DNA from: a bacterium | GTDB lineage: Bacteria > Bacillota_I > Bacilli_A > Mycoplasmatales > Mycoplasmoidaceae | DNA length: 8,166 nucleotides | Direction of reading: 5' to 3' | Assembly: GCA_017633195.1 (NCBI GenBank) | Contig: JAGBPV010000070.1 | Location: forward strand, 1-8,166 | Shown here: positions 1 through 6,099 of the stretch, piece after piece | How the letters are laid out: every line of letters begins with the position of its first letter | Numbering within the stretch: the first letter of the stretch is position 1 | Made by a program: the position numbers and the translations under genes | Notes under the pieces: generated by a model | Databases searched by the model: none | Told to the model about the DNA's origin: nothing | What the model saw: the letters and a program-made list of their open reading frames with translations, nothing else

Positions 1-2
1 AT

Positions 3-737
3 ATGCCAACAATTGTAAGTAAAAATCTTCCACCAACGCAATTTCCTTTAGTACCTAATGATTTTTATAATTCTCATGTTTCATTAAGTGTTGTTATTAA
101 GAATTATTTAAATGAACTAATTAATAATCCAACTTCAAATCCACAGTTAATTGCTTGAATGAATTGATTTAGAACTAATCCACAAAGTTTAAATACTTGA
201 ATCCTAAATCATCCAGTTGTATTTTTTGATTGATTAAAACAATATGAATATTATGCAAATTGCAATCCCCATGTTGTTGAAGCATTTATTAATTTAAGAA
301 CACAAAAACAAATTAATGAACCTAATCAATTTGAATTATTAATGCCAGAATTAAAATACAATTCTAAATCAATGATTTATTTAGGAGTGTTTGGTATTAC
401 ATATTCCATGTATTATATTTTTAGTGCAGCAAAAGTTGGATTAAGTGATGAACAAATGCCAATTATCATTATTGTTTTAGGAAGTTTTTGTTTAATTACA
501 TTCGTTTTGTCTTTTGGAGCATCATTTACAATTTTATTAAGCAATTGAAAACAAAATCCTTTTCAAAATTTAGATGCTTTCACATTTCCATTAATGCTTG
601 CTGGAATGGTTTTGTTTATTATTGCTTTCTTTGAATTTATTATTGTTGTATTAATTATCAAAAGACATACAAAAAAGAAAGTTAAAGAAGAACATATTAA
701 ACATATAAACATTGTACAAGATTCAATTGTTTTATAA
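3..737 (+). CDS. Three-helix membrane protein of unknown function, possibly 5'-partial
   Basis: I do not recognise this protein. With TGA read as Trp, an open frame runs from the first ATG (position 3) to TAA at 735-737, 244 aa; only two bases precede it, so the true start may lie upstream of the window. Residues 1-113 are hydrophilic and rich in Asn/Pro/Gln, with repeated NP pairs and several Trp encoded by TGA. Three hydrophobic segments follow, at roughly residues 124-144, 153-181 and 194-219, then a short basic tail (RHTKKKVK) typical of a cytoplasmic end. I infer a membrane protein with an N-terminal soluble domain. The next gene starts 23 nt downstream on the same strand with no terminator between, so the two are probably co-transcribed. 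No catalytic motif or family signature is visible. The frame is certain; the function is unknown. Confidence 0.8.
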
Positions 738-745
738 AATAATAT

Positions 746-751
746 AAAGGA
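746..751 (+). promoter_or_regulatory. Shine-Dalgarno site for the nuclease-like gene
   Basis: AAAGGA lies 9 nt before the ATG at 761 and fits the anti-SD. It fixes the start of the following gene. It is the only clear SD found in front of a gene here; the DUF262 gene, the abi gene and the rightmost gene lack one, as is common in mollicutes. Confidence 0.6.
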
Positions 752-760
752 TTAATTATT

Positions 761-1564
761 ATGGCTAGTGTTACACAAAGAATTAAAGAAATTAAACAAC
801 CAAAAGGTGGATATATTTCACCAAAATTATTTCAAAAAATATTTTTAAAAACAGATGATAAATTAGCAACTATAGAAAATATTTCACAAAGTACAATTGG
901 ATCAGTTGTTCATTATTTAACAAGATTTTGTTTGAATAAAGATAAATTTAATGCTTTTATAATAAGTATTATTGGAGCACAACTAGCAGAAAAATATTAC
1001 AACATCAAAAAAGCAATTAAAAATGCTAGTAAATTACTAGAAAATATTAATGGATTAGATGATCAATCAATTATTAATGCTTGTAAATTAGTTGAATATG
1101 ATGGTTGATATACAAATCCTGTAAGAATGATGAAATATTGTAAAAAAGAAAGCAAAATTCCTAATGAACAAACAATATCAAATATCAAAATCTTAATTTA
1201 TCGTTCATTAAAATTCTTTGAAGAATATGGACCAATATTTTTAGAAGGTATTAGATTTGGTGCAGTAGGTGGTAGAGATTCTGGATATACAGATACTGTT
1301 AATGAAGGAGAAATAGATTTTATAACAAAAGATACTTTATGAGATTTTAAAGTTTCTAAGAAGGATTTAAATAGCAATCAAACTTTACAATTAGTAATGT
1401 ATTGAATTATGGCTAAACATTCAAAACAACCAATCTTTAATGATATTTTCAAAATTGGAATATTTAATCCTAGATTAAATGTAGTATATCTTTTTAATAT
1501 GAATAATTTATCACAAAATATTATTAAAAAAATTGAAACAAAAGTAATATGTTATAAAGAATAA
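761..1564 (+). CDS. PD-(D/E)XK nuclease-like protein with QxxxY motif (putative defence gene)
   Basis: A 267-aa protein in table 4, start set by the SD at 746-751. The N-terminus (MASVTQRIKEIKQPKGGY) resembles that of conserved hypothetical proteins I recall from Firmicutes accessory regions; that is memory, not a search. The C-terminal half carries a nuclease-like signature: GEID with D186, a hydrophobic strand ending in D195-F-K197, then Q210-L-V-M-Y214. The spacing D-x8-D-x-K followed by QxxxY matches the RecB/Cas4 branch of the PD-(D/E)XK superfamily, which cleaves DNA with divalent metal. The N-terminal ~170 residues are mainly helical-looking and may be a recognition part. No helicase or iron-sulfur cysteine cluster is visible. 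The next gene, a DUF262/DUF1524 protein, begins 75 nt downstream on the same strand, so I infer that the two act together in DNA defence. Reading TGA as stop would wrongly cut this gene at 1110 and 1341. Confidence 0.7.
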
Positions 1565-1639
1565 TCTTTAATTGTTTTTTAATTAAAATAATATTTAAAG
1601 TACCATATTTATAAAAAAAGAATATTTTAAAAATACATT

Positions 1640-3817
1640 ATGATGAAAAAAACAAAGCAGATGTCATTAATAAATGATATTTTGTCTAAAGATGAGAAAT
1701 GACAGTATATTATTCCTATTTATCAAAGAAAATATCAATGAACATTTGATAATTGCAAATCATTATTAGAAACTATTTATAATTTTGAAAATGATGAAGA
1801 TGAATTATTTATTGGTTTTATTACTGAGCAACAAGAAGATGATGATAAAAGAAATTATAAATTTTATTTAATAGATGGTCAACAAAGAATCACAACCATT
1901 TTGTTAATTTTAAAAGTATTACAATTAATCATTTTTAATCCTTTGATAAATAAAGAAGAAAATTTTGTAGATATTAATAATGAAATTTCACAGATATTAT
2001 GAGTTAATCATGAACCTAGATTAATATATGAAGATGATGAAGATAATGATAATTTTTTAAGCATTTTAAATAAATCAAGCATTCAAGATATTAAAAGAGA
2101 TGATTTTTTAAAAAATAAAAGAATCACAAATAATTTCATATATTTATATGAATCTTTATATAAAACTATTAGTAATAAAGAAAAAACATTAAATAGTATT
2201 TTTGATAATTTAAAATTGTTATGAATTTGAGAAGCTGTATTAAAACCAGAACAAAATGCACAAAAAATATTTGAATCTATAAATGCTTTAGGGGTTAAAT
2301 TAAAAGATAGTGATTGTATTAAAAATTACTTATTAATAAATAATAAACAATCATATAAGTTATGAAAAAGTATTGAAGAAGAATTGATTACTGAAAAATA
2401 CTTAGAACAATTTATAAGACATTATTTAATAAGTAAATTACACAAAAAAATTGATAATAAGAACATTTATAATCAATATATACAATTTGCTAAATCATCT
2501 AAAACTAATTTCTCAATAACTAATGAAGACTTAATGAAAGATTTATATGAATCTGCATTAATTTATCAAGTATTTTTAAGAAGAAATATTAATTATAGTA
2601 ATAACATTAATAATTTATTACATGAAATAAGAATCTTAAAATCAACAATTTTTTATCCTTTTTTATTAAATATTTTTTCAGATTTTAAAAAAGGAGAATT
2701 AAATGAAGAAGAACTAGCAAAAATCATTAATTTATTGATAGTATGAATAGTTAGAAGAAACATTTGTAATTTATCAAGTAATTCATTAACTGAATTTGCT
2801 TGTACACTTTATAAGAACTTATTTATTAAATTTGCATCTAATAAACAATGCTATTATGCAGCAATATATAAGATAATTAATGAATTAACAGGAAATAAAA
2901 AATTACCAAGTTTATTAGATACAAAAAGTAATCTTGAAGTTTTAGATTTGTATCATGGTGACAAGGATTTTTGTAAATATCTTTTGTTTACAATAGAAAA
3001 TAAAAGATATCTTCATAAAAGTAAAATCACTATTAATGAAAATTATGATGAAATGACAATTGAACATTTAATGCCACAAACTTTAAATGATGAGTGAATC
3101 CAAAAATTAGGACCTAATTATGAACAAATTCATGAACAATATTTAAATACTATTGCTAATCTAACATTAATTGATAAAAGAAATAATAGTATAATGTCTA
3201 ACAACATTATAGAAGTTAAAAATGAAACTTTTCAAAGTTCACAATATAAATTTAAAACTTTAGATAATATAGAATTATTATTAGAAAAATTTAATAGAAA
3301 TTATGAATTAGCACTTAAAAATAGAATGGAAATTTTAAGTGATGAAATAATAAAAAATTATGATTTACAAAATATTGATACTTCAAATGTTGTTTTAAAT
3401 AATTATGAAATATTTACTGTAAAAGATAAATCTGATATAACAAATGAAGAAAATGAAAAAGATATAGATTTTTTTACTAATAAAAAAGGACTATTATTTT
3501 TTGAAATATTTAATCATAAATATGATCAAAATATTAAATCATTTGTTAGTATTTTAATTCAGTTAACAAAAATAGTTTATGACAAAGATCCTAATCTTTT
3601 TTTGCAAAAACAAGAATCTTTAGAAAAATGTGGAATTTATATTAATAAAAACAAACAAGAAAATAAAGAAATATGAGAAAGTTATAATGAAGTTTTACAA
3701 GGTATAGAATTAAAAACATCTCCTTTAAGTGGTGCTGAAATTTTAAAAAGATGCTTAAAATTACTAAAATTATTAGCACCTAATGAAGAATTAAAATTGG
3801 GATTCAAAATAGATTAG
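1640..3817 (+). CDS. DUF262 + DUF1524 (GmrSD-like) restriction/defence protein
   Basis: A single 725-aa frame in table 4. The N-terminal DUF262 (ParB/Srx-like) domain shows IPIYQRKYQW (residues 25-34) and LIDGQQRITT with D79-G-Q-Q-R83, the NTP-binding/hydrolysis signature of GmrS-type proteins. A helical middle follows. Then comes DUF1524, an HNH (beta-beta-alpha metal) nuclease: IEHLMPQ with H476, and ANLTL with N507 followed by RNNS (N516). Families with this architecture (GmrSD, SspE, BrxU) restrict modified phage DNA or sense DNA modification; the substrate here cannot be read from sequence. Residues ~560-725 form an extra C-terminal region I do not recognise. ATG codons at 1640, 1643 and 1661 are all in frame and none has a good SD; 1640 is chosen because it is the longest. 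The gene looks intact. Its last ~236 bp are duplicated at 5851-6087. Confidence 0.88.
3576..3811 (+). repeat. Direct repeat, copy A (3' end of the DUF262/DUF1524 gene)
   Basis: This stretch is nearly identical to 5851-6087. Both begin at TTTATGACAAAGATCC and end at GGATTCAAAATA. The clearest difference is a T-run of 7 here (3595-3601) against 8 in the copy, plus scattered substitutions. The intact gene holds this copy. Confidence 0.93.
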
Positions 3818-4276
3818 ACATGAACATTCCGTTTCTACAAAAATAGCTTTAAACAAAGAAGCATTACAGTGCATTTGTATCCAAACAATTAAAACCAAAT
3901 GAGTGAATTCAACTATTCTATCTATATGAATTGAATAACTGTAAAAATCTATGAATTGAATATGCAAAATACAAAACAGTTACTAATTCAATGAAATGAT
4001 GATTTAAACAAAAATTATAGACTTTCAAGTTTTTGAATATTCTTGTTTTTATCTTGTATTATTTTCATAATTTGGAATCCATATTATTCCTTTTCTTAGT
4101 GTTTTAATATAAAAATGATTGTATAAACACTCTAAAATACTTTAGTCTCTTTTTCCTTTGCGAATATTATTCTTATTTGCAATTCTTATAATGTATAGAA
4201 ACGTCAATTAAAATATAATATTGCAAAATTTATCTTATTAATTTTTCTAATTAGAATATTAATATAAATTATAGTG
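3818..4276. other. Non-coding/degenerate stretch between the DUF262 gene and the small-RNA block
   Basis: No intact gene. The first 200 bases still look like decayed coding sequence (see the remnant at 3853-4020). From 4021 to 4276 I see only AT-rich sequence with stops in all frames and no convincing hairpin or tRNA. If the tandem-duplication model is right, most of an abi gene once lay in this position and has been lost; I see no remaining homology to the 3' half of the abi gene here. Confidence 0.5.
3853..4020 (+). pseudogene. Short decayed ORF, C-terminal remnant of an unknown gene
   Basis: An open frame of 55 codons without a start codon runs to TAG at 4018-4020. It reads plausibly as protein, for example KPNEWIQLFYLYELNN, with Trp encoded by TGA including a TGA-TGA pair near the end. 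The frame is blocked upstream by TAA at 3850. The composition (aromatic-rich, mixed charge) suggests a true gene tail rather than a random frame. I do not recognise the family. Confidence 0.3.
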
Positions 4277-4282
4277 TATAAT
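4277..4282 (+). promoter_or_regulatory. -10 box of orphan small RNA 1
   Basis: A perfect TATAAT preceded directly by TG. It lies about 7 nt before the start of the conserved RNA block. No strong -35 is visible; TTAGAA at 4251-4256 is too far (20-nt spacer). Confidence 0.5.
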
Positions 4283-4288
4283 AAATAT

Positions 4289-4349
4289 GTATCGCCCCGA
4301 GGGGTATAAACTCGTGAAAAATTTGGTCCTTTTTATAGGATCTTTTTTT
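4289..4349 (+). ncRNA. AbiF-type antitoxin-like small RNA, orphan copy 1 (plus strand)
   Basis: This is the plus-strand member of a three-copy family (others at 4434-4490 and 7752-7808, both minus strand). The shared layout is: -10 box, a C-rich tract (GCCCC), the core GGGGTATAAAC, an A-rich linker, then an intrinsic terminator hairpin ending in seven T (4343-4349). The core can fold as GGGU-AUAA-ACUC with one G-U pair; the 5' CCC tract could alternatively pair with the same GGG. The terminator stem is GGTCCT/AGGATC. No toxin gene follows: immediately downstream is the stump of an oppositely oriented abi gene. The end points are inferred from the -10 box and T-run, not observed. This copy is the most diverged of the three. 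Confidence 0.55.
4324..4349 (+). terminator. Intrinsic terminator of orphan small RNA 1
   Basis: Stem GGTCCT (4325-4330) pairs with AGGATC (4337-4342) around a TTTTAT loop, with one G-U pair, followed by seven T. An A-run upstream (4317-4321) can extend the stem against the T-tract. Confidence 0.65.
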
Positions 4350-4359
4350 CACAAAAAAA

Positions 4360-4409
4360 TATCAATTTGTTCTTCTCATGTTCTAAAAGGTTTAGCTTTG
4401 ATTTTTTAT
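4360..4409 (-). pseudogene. Stump of an abi gene (first ~17 codons only)
   Basis: The minus strand matches the first ~50 bases of the abi gene (7669-7718). It still encodes KPF(R)TWEEQIDI after repair of a 1-base insertion near the start. The ATG has become ATA (4409-4407). The homology stops at about 4360, directly against the terminator of orphan RNA 1, so the rest of the gene is deleted. It lies downstream of orphan RNA 2 exactly as the full gene lies downstream of RNA 3. Confidence 0.75.
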
Positions 4410-4433
4410 GTTTATATTTTACGAAATAGTATG

Positions 4434-4490
4434 AAAAAAAAGATCCTTTAAAGGATCTTTTATCAGGTTTATACCCTCCCCGGGTCGGAC
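4434..4490 (-). ncRNA. AbiF-type antitoxin-like small RNA, orphan copy 2 (minus strand)
   Basis: Reading the minus strand, the RNA begins GTCCGACCC, continues through the core GGGTATAAACC, and ends in a perfectly palindromic 24-bp terminator with an 8-T tract. It is the closest relative of the RNA upstream of the abi gene. Its -10 (TATTAT with an extended TG-A) is retained, so it may still be transcribed although its gene is reduced to a stump. The core can fold as GGGU-AUAA-ACCU, using a G-U pair where copy 3 has G-C, which keeps the hairpin. The 5' end is inferred from promoter spacing. Confidence 0.6.
4438..4461 (-). terminator. Intrinsic terminator of orphan small RNA 2
   Basis: AAAAGATCCTTT pairs with AAAGGATCTTTT, a perfect palindrome. 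On the minus strand it is followed by eight T (plus-strand A-run 4434-4441). By symmetry it could also work weakly in the plus direction. Confidence 0.75.
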
Positions 4491-4496
4491 ATATAT

Positions 4497-4502
4497 ATAA
4501 TA
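4497..4502 (-). promoter_or_regulatory. -10 box of orphan small RNA 2
   Basis: TATTAT on the minus strand preceded by TGA, giving an extended -10 of the form TGnTATTAT, identical in form to that of RNA copy 3 (TGCTATTAT). The predicted start is about position 4490. Confidence 0.5.
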
Positions 4503-4527
4503 TCATATTAAAATATATAATTAACTA

Positions 4528-4553
4528 TTCCTTAAATGCAATTTCAAGTGCAA
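4528..4553 (+). repeat. IS left terminal inverted repeat
   Basis: TTCCTTAAATGCAATTTCAA followed by GTGCAA. It matches the reverse complement of 5633-5658 at all but three positions. Its inner end overlaps the stem of the terminator at 4548-4585. Confidence 0.8.
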
Positions 4554-4585
4554 TGACTACAAAAGGAGTTATTGCACTTTTTTTT
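4548..4585 (+). terminator. Intrinsic terminator at the left end of the IS
   Basis: GTGCAATGACT (4548-4558) pairs with AGTTATTGCAC (4567-4577), 11 bp with a single G-U pair, followed by eight T. It would stop transcription entering the element from the left and so shield the transposase from outside promoters. Confidence 0.8.
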
Positions 4586-4615
4586 AATAAAAAAAAGTGT
4601 TAAAGTTAATTAAGC

Positions 4616-5546
4616 ATGGAATATACACATTTAATCTTGAGTGAAAGAAATTTAATTCAATATTTCTTCAATTATGAAAATTTATCAATCAGTGAAATTG
4701 TAAAAAATAAATCGCAATAAATTAACAATTTCATGGGAATTAAAAAGAAATACTTTTGATCATTTTTACGATGCAAAAATTGCTAGTAAGAAAGGTTTTA
4801 TCGTCATCACAATAAATACTTTTTTCACAACTTAAAATACAAAGATTTTCAAAGTTATTTTTGTGATATTACGATAAACGATGTCATGGTGTAAATGCCA
4901 CATATCATAGGATCCGAGTTGAATATCCAAATATTATGATGCCTTCTCTTCGTCAAGTGTTCAATTTAATCAACATCTTTAAATGGGTTATATTAAACCT
5001 TGTGATCGATTAAGACGCTTTAAGAAAAATGGTCCAAAGCGAACAATTGGTATTTTTTCTAAATTCAAGGATAAAGTAGTTCTTCCAATCTGGACTCGTC
5101 ACAAATCCGTGCATTTAAGGCAAGAATATGGGGATTATGAGGTCGATTTAATCATTGGCCGTCAATCAACTGGGTATGATAATTTGCTAACATTTAACGA
5201 ACGCAAAAGCAGAAAGCTTTTTATTAAGCGAGTGAAAAGCAAGAATCCAATGAAGATCAATTCCATCATTAAGAGCATCATTGATGAAAATCATCTTCAT
5301 ATGACCACCATTACTGTTGACAATGGAATTGAATTTCAAAAAATTGGACTGCTAGCTTATTGAGTTAAATGCAAAGTGTATTTTTGTGAACCATATGCAT
5401 TATATTAACGTGGTTTCAATGAAAACCTAAATGGATTAGTCAGAAGGATGTACAAAAAGAAAACAAATTTTAATGAAATTACTGATGAAGATATTTACAA
5501 CTTGCAAGAAAAAATTAACAACATGCCACATCAAATATTTAATTAA
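4616..5546 (+). pseudogene. IS30-family DDE transposase, frameshifted and interrupted
   Basis: The N-terminus starts at ATG 4616 (MEYTHLILSERNLIQYF, the HTH region typical of IS30) but hits TAA at 4718. Continuation is visible in other frames (HHNKYF; then KRCHGVNATYHRIRVEYPN near 4880-4935), so there are at least two indels. From 4983 a clean frame runs to 5546. It carries the catalytic triad D (5145-5147, in EVDLIIG), D (5319-5321, in TVDNG) and E (5421-5423, in FNENLNG), with exactly 33 residues between the last two, the IS30 DD33E spacing. The only stop in this part is TAA at 5406, where IS30 enzymes normally have the E of an ERG motif; the catalytic E lies beyond it. Trp is written both TGG (5092) and TGA (5361), unlike the neighbouring genes, which fits an origin outside this lineage. 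About 310 codons in all, near full length, but certainly inactive as one protein. Confidence 0.85.
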
Positions 5547-5578
5547 AAATCAAGCAATCAAATTTTTGATAAATAAAA

Positions 5579-5604
5579 AAATAGGAGTAAAAATTCTCCT
5601 ATTT
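5579..5604 (+). terminator. Hairpin downstream of the IS transposase
   Basis: AAATAGGAG (5579-5587) pairs perfectly with CTCCTATTT (5596-5604) across an 8-nt loop. The T-run after it is interrupted (TTTCTTG), so termination is probable but weaker than at the left end. It lies 33 nt after the transposase stop. Confidence 0.55.
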
Positions 5605-5632
5605 CTTGTATAATTTTTTCGAAATACAAGTG

Positions 5633-5658
5633 TTGCACTTGAACTTGCAATTCAGGAA
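5633..5658 (-). repeat. IS right terminal inverted repeat
   Basis: The reverse complement reads TTCCTGAATTGCAAGTTCAA followed by GTGCAA, pairing with 4528-4553 and defining the right edge of the element. Confidence 0.8.
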
Positions 5659-5850
5659 ATAATTAAGATTTTTTTCTTAATTATTTTTATTATGAAATAA
5701 AAATAATTTTATAGATTTTTTAATTTTTTGTTAAGATTTTATTAGTTGTCATTAAGACATATCCAATTAATTTGAAAGTCTCCCACTTTTTTAGTTGGCA
5801 TTTAAGATAATTTTAAGGGAAATATACAAATTTTAATGTCTCCCAAATCA
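5659..5850. other. Gene-free spacer between the IS and the DUF262 3' copy
   Basis: No ORF of note. An AT-only hairpin, AATTAAGA (5661-5668) with TCTTAATT (5675-5682), lies directly at the IS boundary. Further on, the octamer GTCTCCCA appears twice (about 5778 and 5838), the second at the junction with the duplicated DUF262 segment. I see no homology here to the sequence before the first copy of that segment. Confidence 0.4.
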
Positions 5851-6087
5851 TTTATGACAAAGATCCTAATCTTTTTTTTGCAAAAACAAGAATCTTTAGA
5901 AAAATGTGGAATTTATATTAACAAGAACAAACAAGAAAATAAAGAAACATATGAAAGTTATAATGAAGTTTTACAAGGTATAGAATTAAAAACATTTCCT
6001 TTAGGTGGTGCTGAAATTTTAAAAAGATGCTTAAAATTACTAAAATTATTAGCACCAAATGAAGAATTAAAATTAGGATTCAAAATA
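5851..6087 (+). repeat. Direct repeat, copy B (3' end of the DUF262/DUF1524 gene)
   Basis: Partner of 3576-3811. It is one base longer because of the extra T. Marks the left end of the second copy of the DUF262-tail/abi/RNA block. Confidence 0.93.
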
Positions 6088-6096
6088 TATAATTAA
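5851..6096 (+). pseudogene. Duplicated 3' fragment of the DUF262/DUF1524 gene
   Basis: A second copy of the last ~79 codons of the gene at 1640-3817. The copy has eight T (5872-5879) where the gene has seven, shifting the first few codons, so an ATG at 5836 would read by chance into the genuine C-terminal frame (QKQESLEKCGIYINKNKQEN onwards). It ends at TAA 6094-6096 after a slightly altered tail (FKIYN instead of FKID). There is no DUF262 or HNH domain, so no restriction activity is possible. It converges on the abi gene, whose stop codon is 3 nt away. Confidence 0.88.
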
Positions 6097-6099
6097 TCA

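Larger units (their letters stand above)
4360..4524 (-). repeat. Copy A of the abi leader block (RNA + gene start)
   Basis: Degenerate direct repeat of 7669-7843. It contains, in minus-strand order, a promoter, small RNA, terminator and the first abi codons. Identity is highest across the terminator, the RNA core and the gene start, and weaker in the spacer between terminator and ATG. It ends 3 nt before the left end of the IS30-like element. Confidence 0.8.
4528..5658 (+). mobile_element. Decayed IS30-family insertion sequence
   Basis: An 1131-bp element bounded by matching 26-bp imperfect inverted repeats (4528-4553 and 5633-5658, both reading TTCCT...TTCAAGTGCAA inwards). Inside is a broken IS30-type DDE transposase. 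A terminator-like hairpin lies just inside each end. ATAATTAA occurs at 4517-4524 on the left and 5659-5666 on the right; it could be a target duplication, although such an AT-rich octamer could match by chance and the left copy is 3 nt from the repeat. The element sits at the point where homology between the two abi leader blocks ends, so it may have taken part in the rearrangement. Confidence 0.85.

Noticed and set aside
342..548. Separate 68-aa membrane protein
   Set aside because: It is an internal piece of the gene at 3-737; the apparent end is a TGA that codes for Trp in this organism.
1565..1639. Terminator between the nuclease-like and DUF262 genes
   Set aside because: Only a weak all-AT self-complementary stretch (TTTAATT/AATTAAA) is present without a G/C stem, so operon continuity cannot be excluded.
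2384..3676. Two small proteins at 2384-2746 and 3194-3676
   Set aside because: Both are in the same frame as the 1640-3817 gene and are separated only by TGA codons.
4277..4505. CRISPR array or Cas13-type crRNA
   Set aside because: There are only inverted, terminator-ended copies with no regularly spaced direct repeats or spacers and no cas1/cas2. The link to Cas13 is only through AbiF ancestry.
4283..4505. Terminal repeats of an insertion sequence
   Set aside because: The arms contain promoter and terminator signals and the same arm recurs as a leader of the abi gene, so an RNA gene explains them better; the MITE idea is kept only as a lower-interest finding.
5836..6096. Intact 86-aa gene with start at 5836
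   Set aside because: The ATG lies outside the duplicated segment and joins the DUF262 frame only through the extra T; there is no SD and the product is a bare C-terminal fragment.
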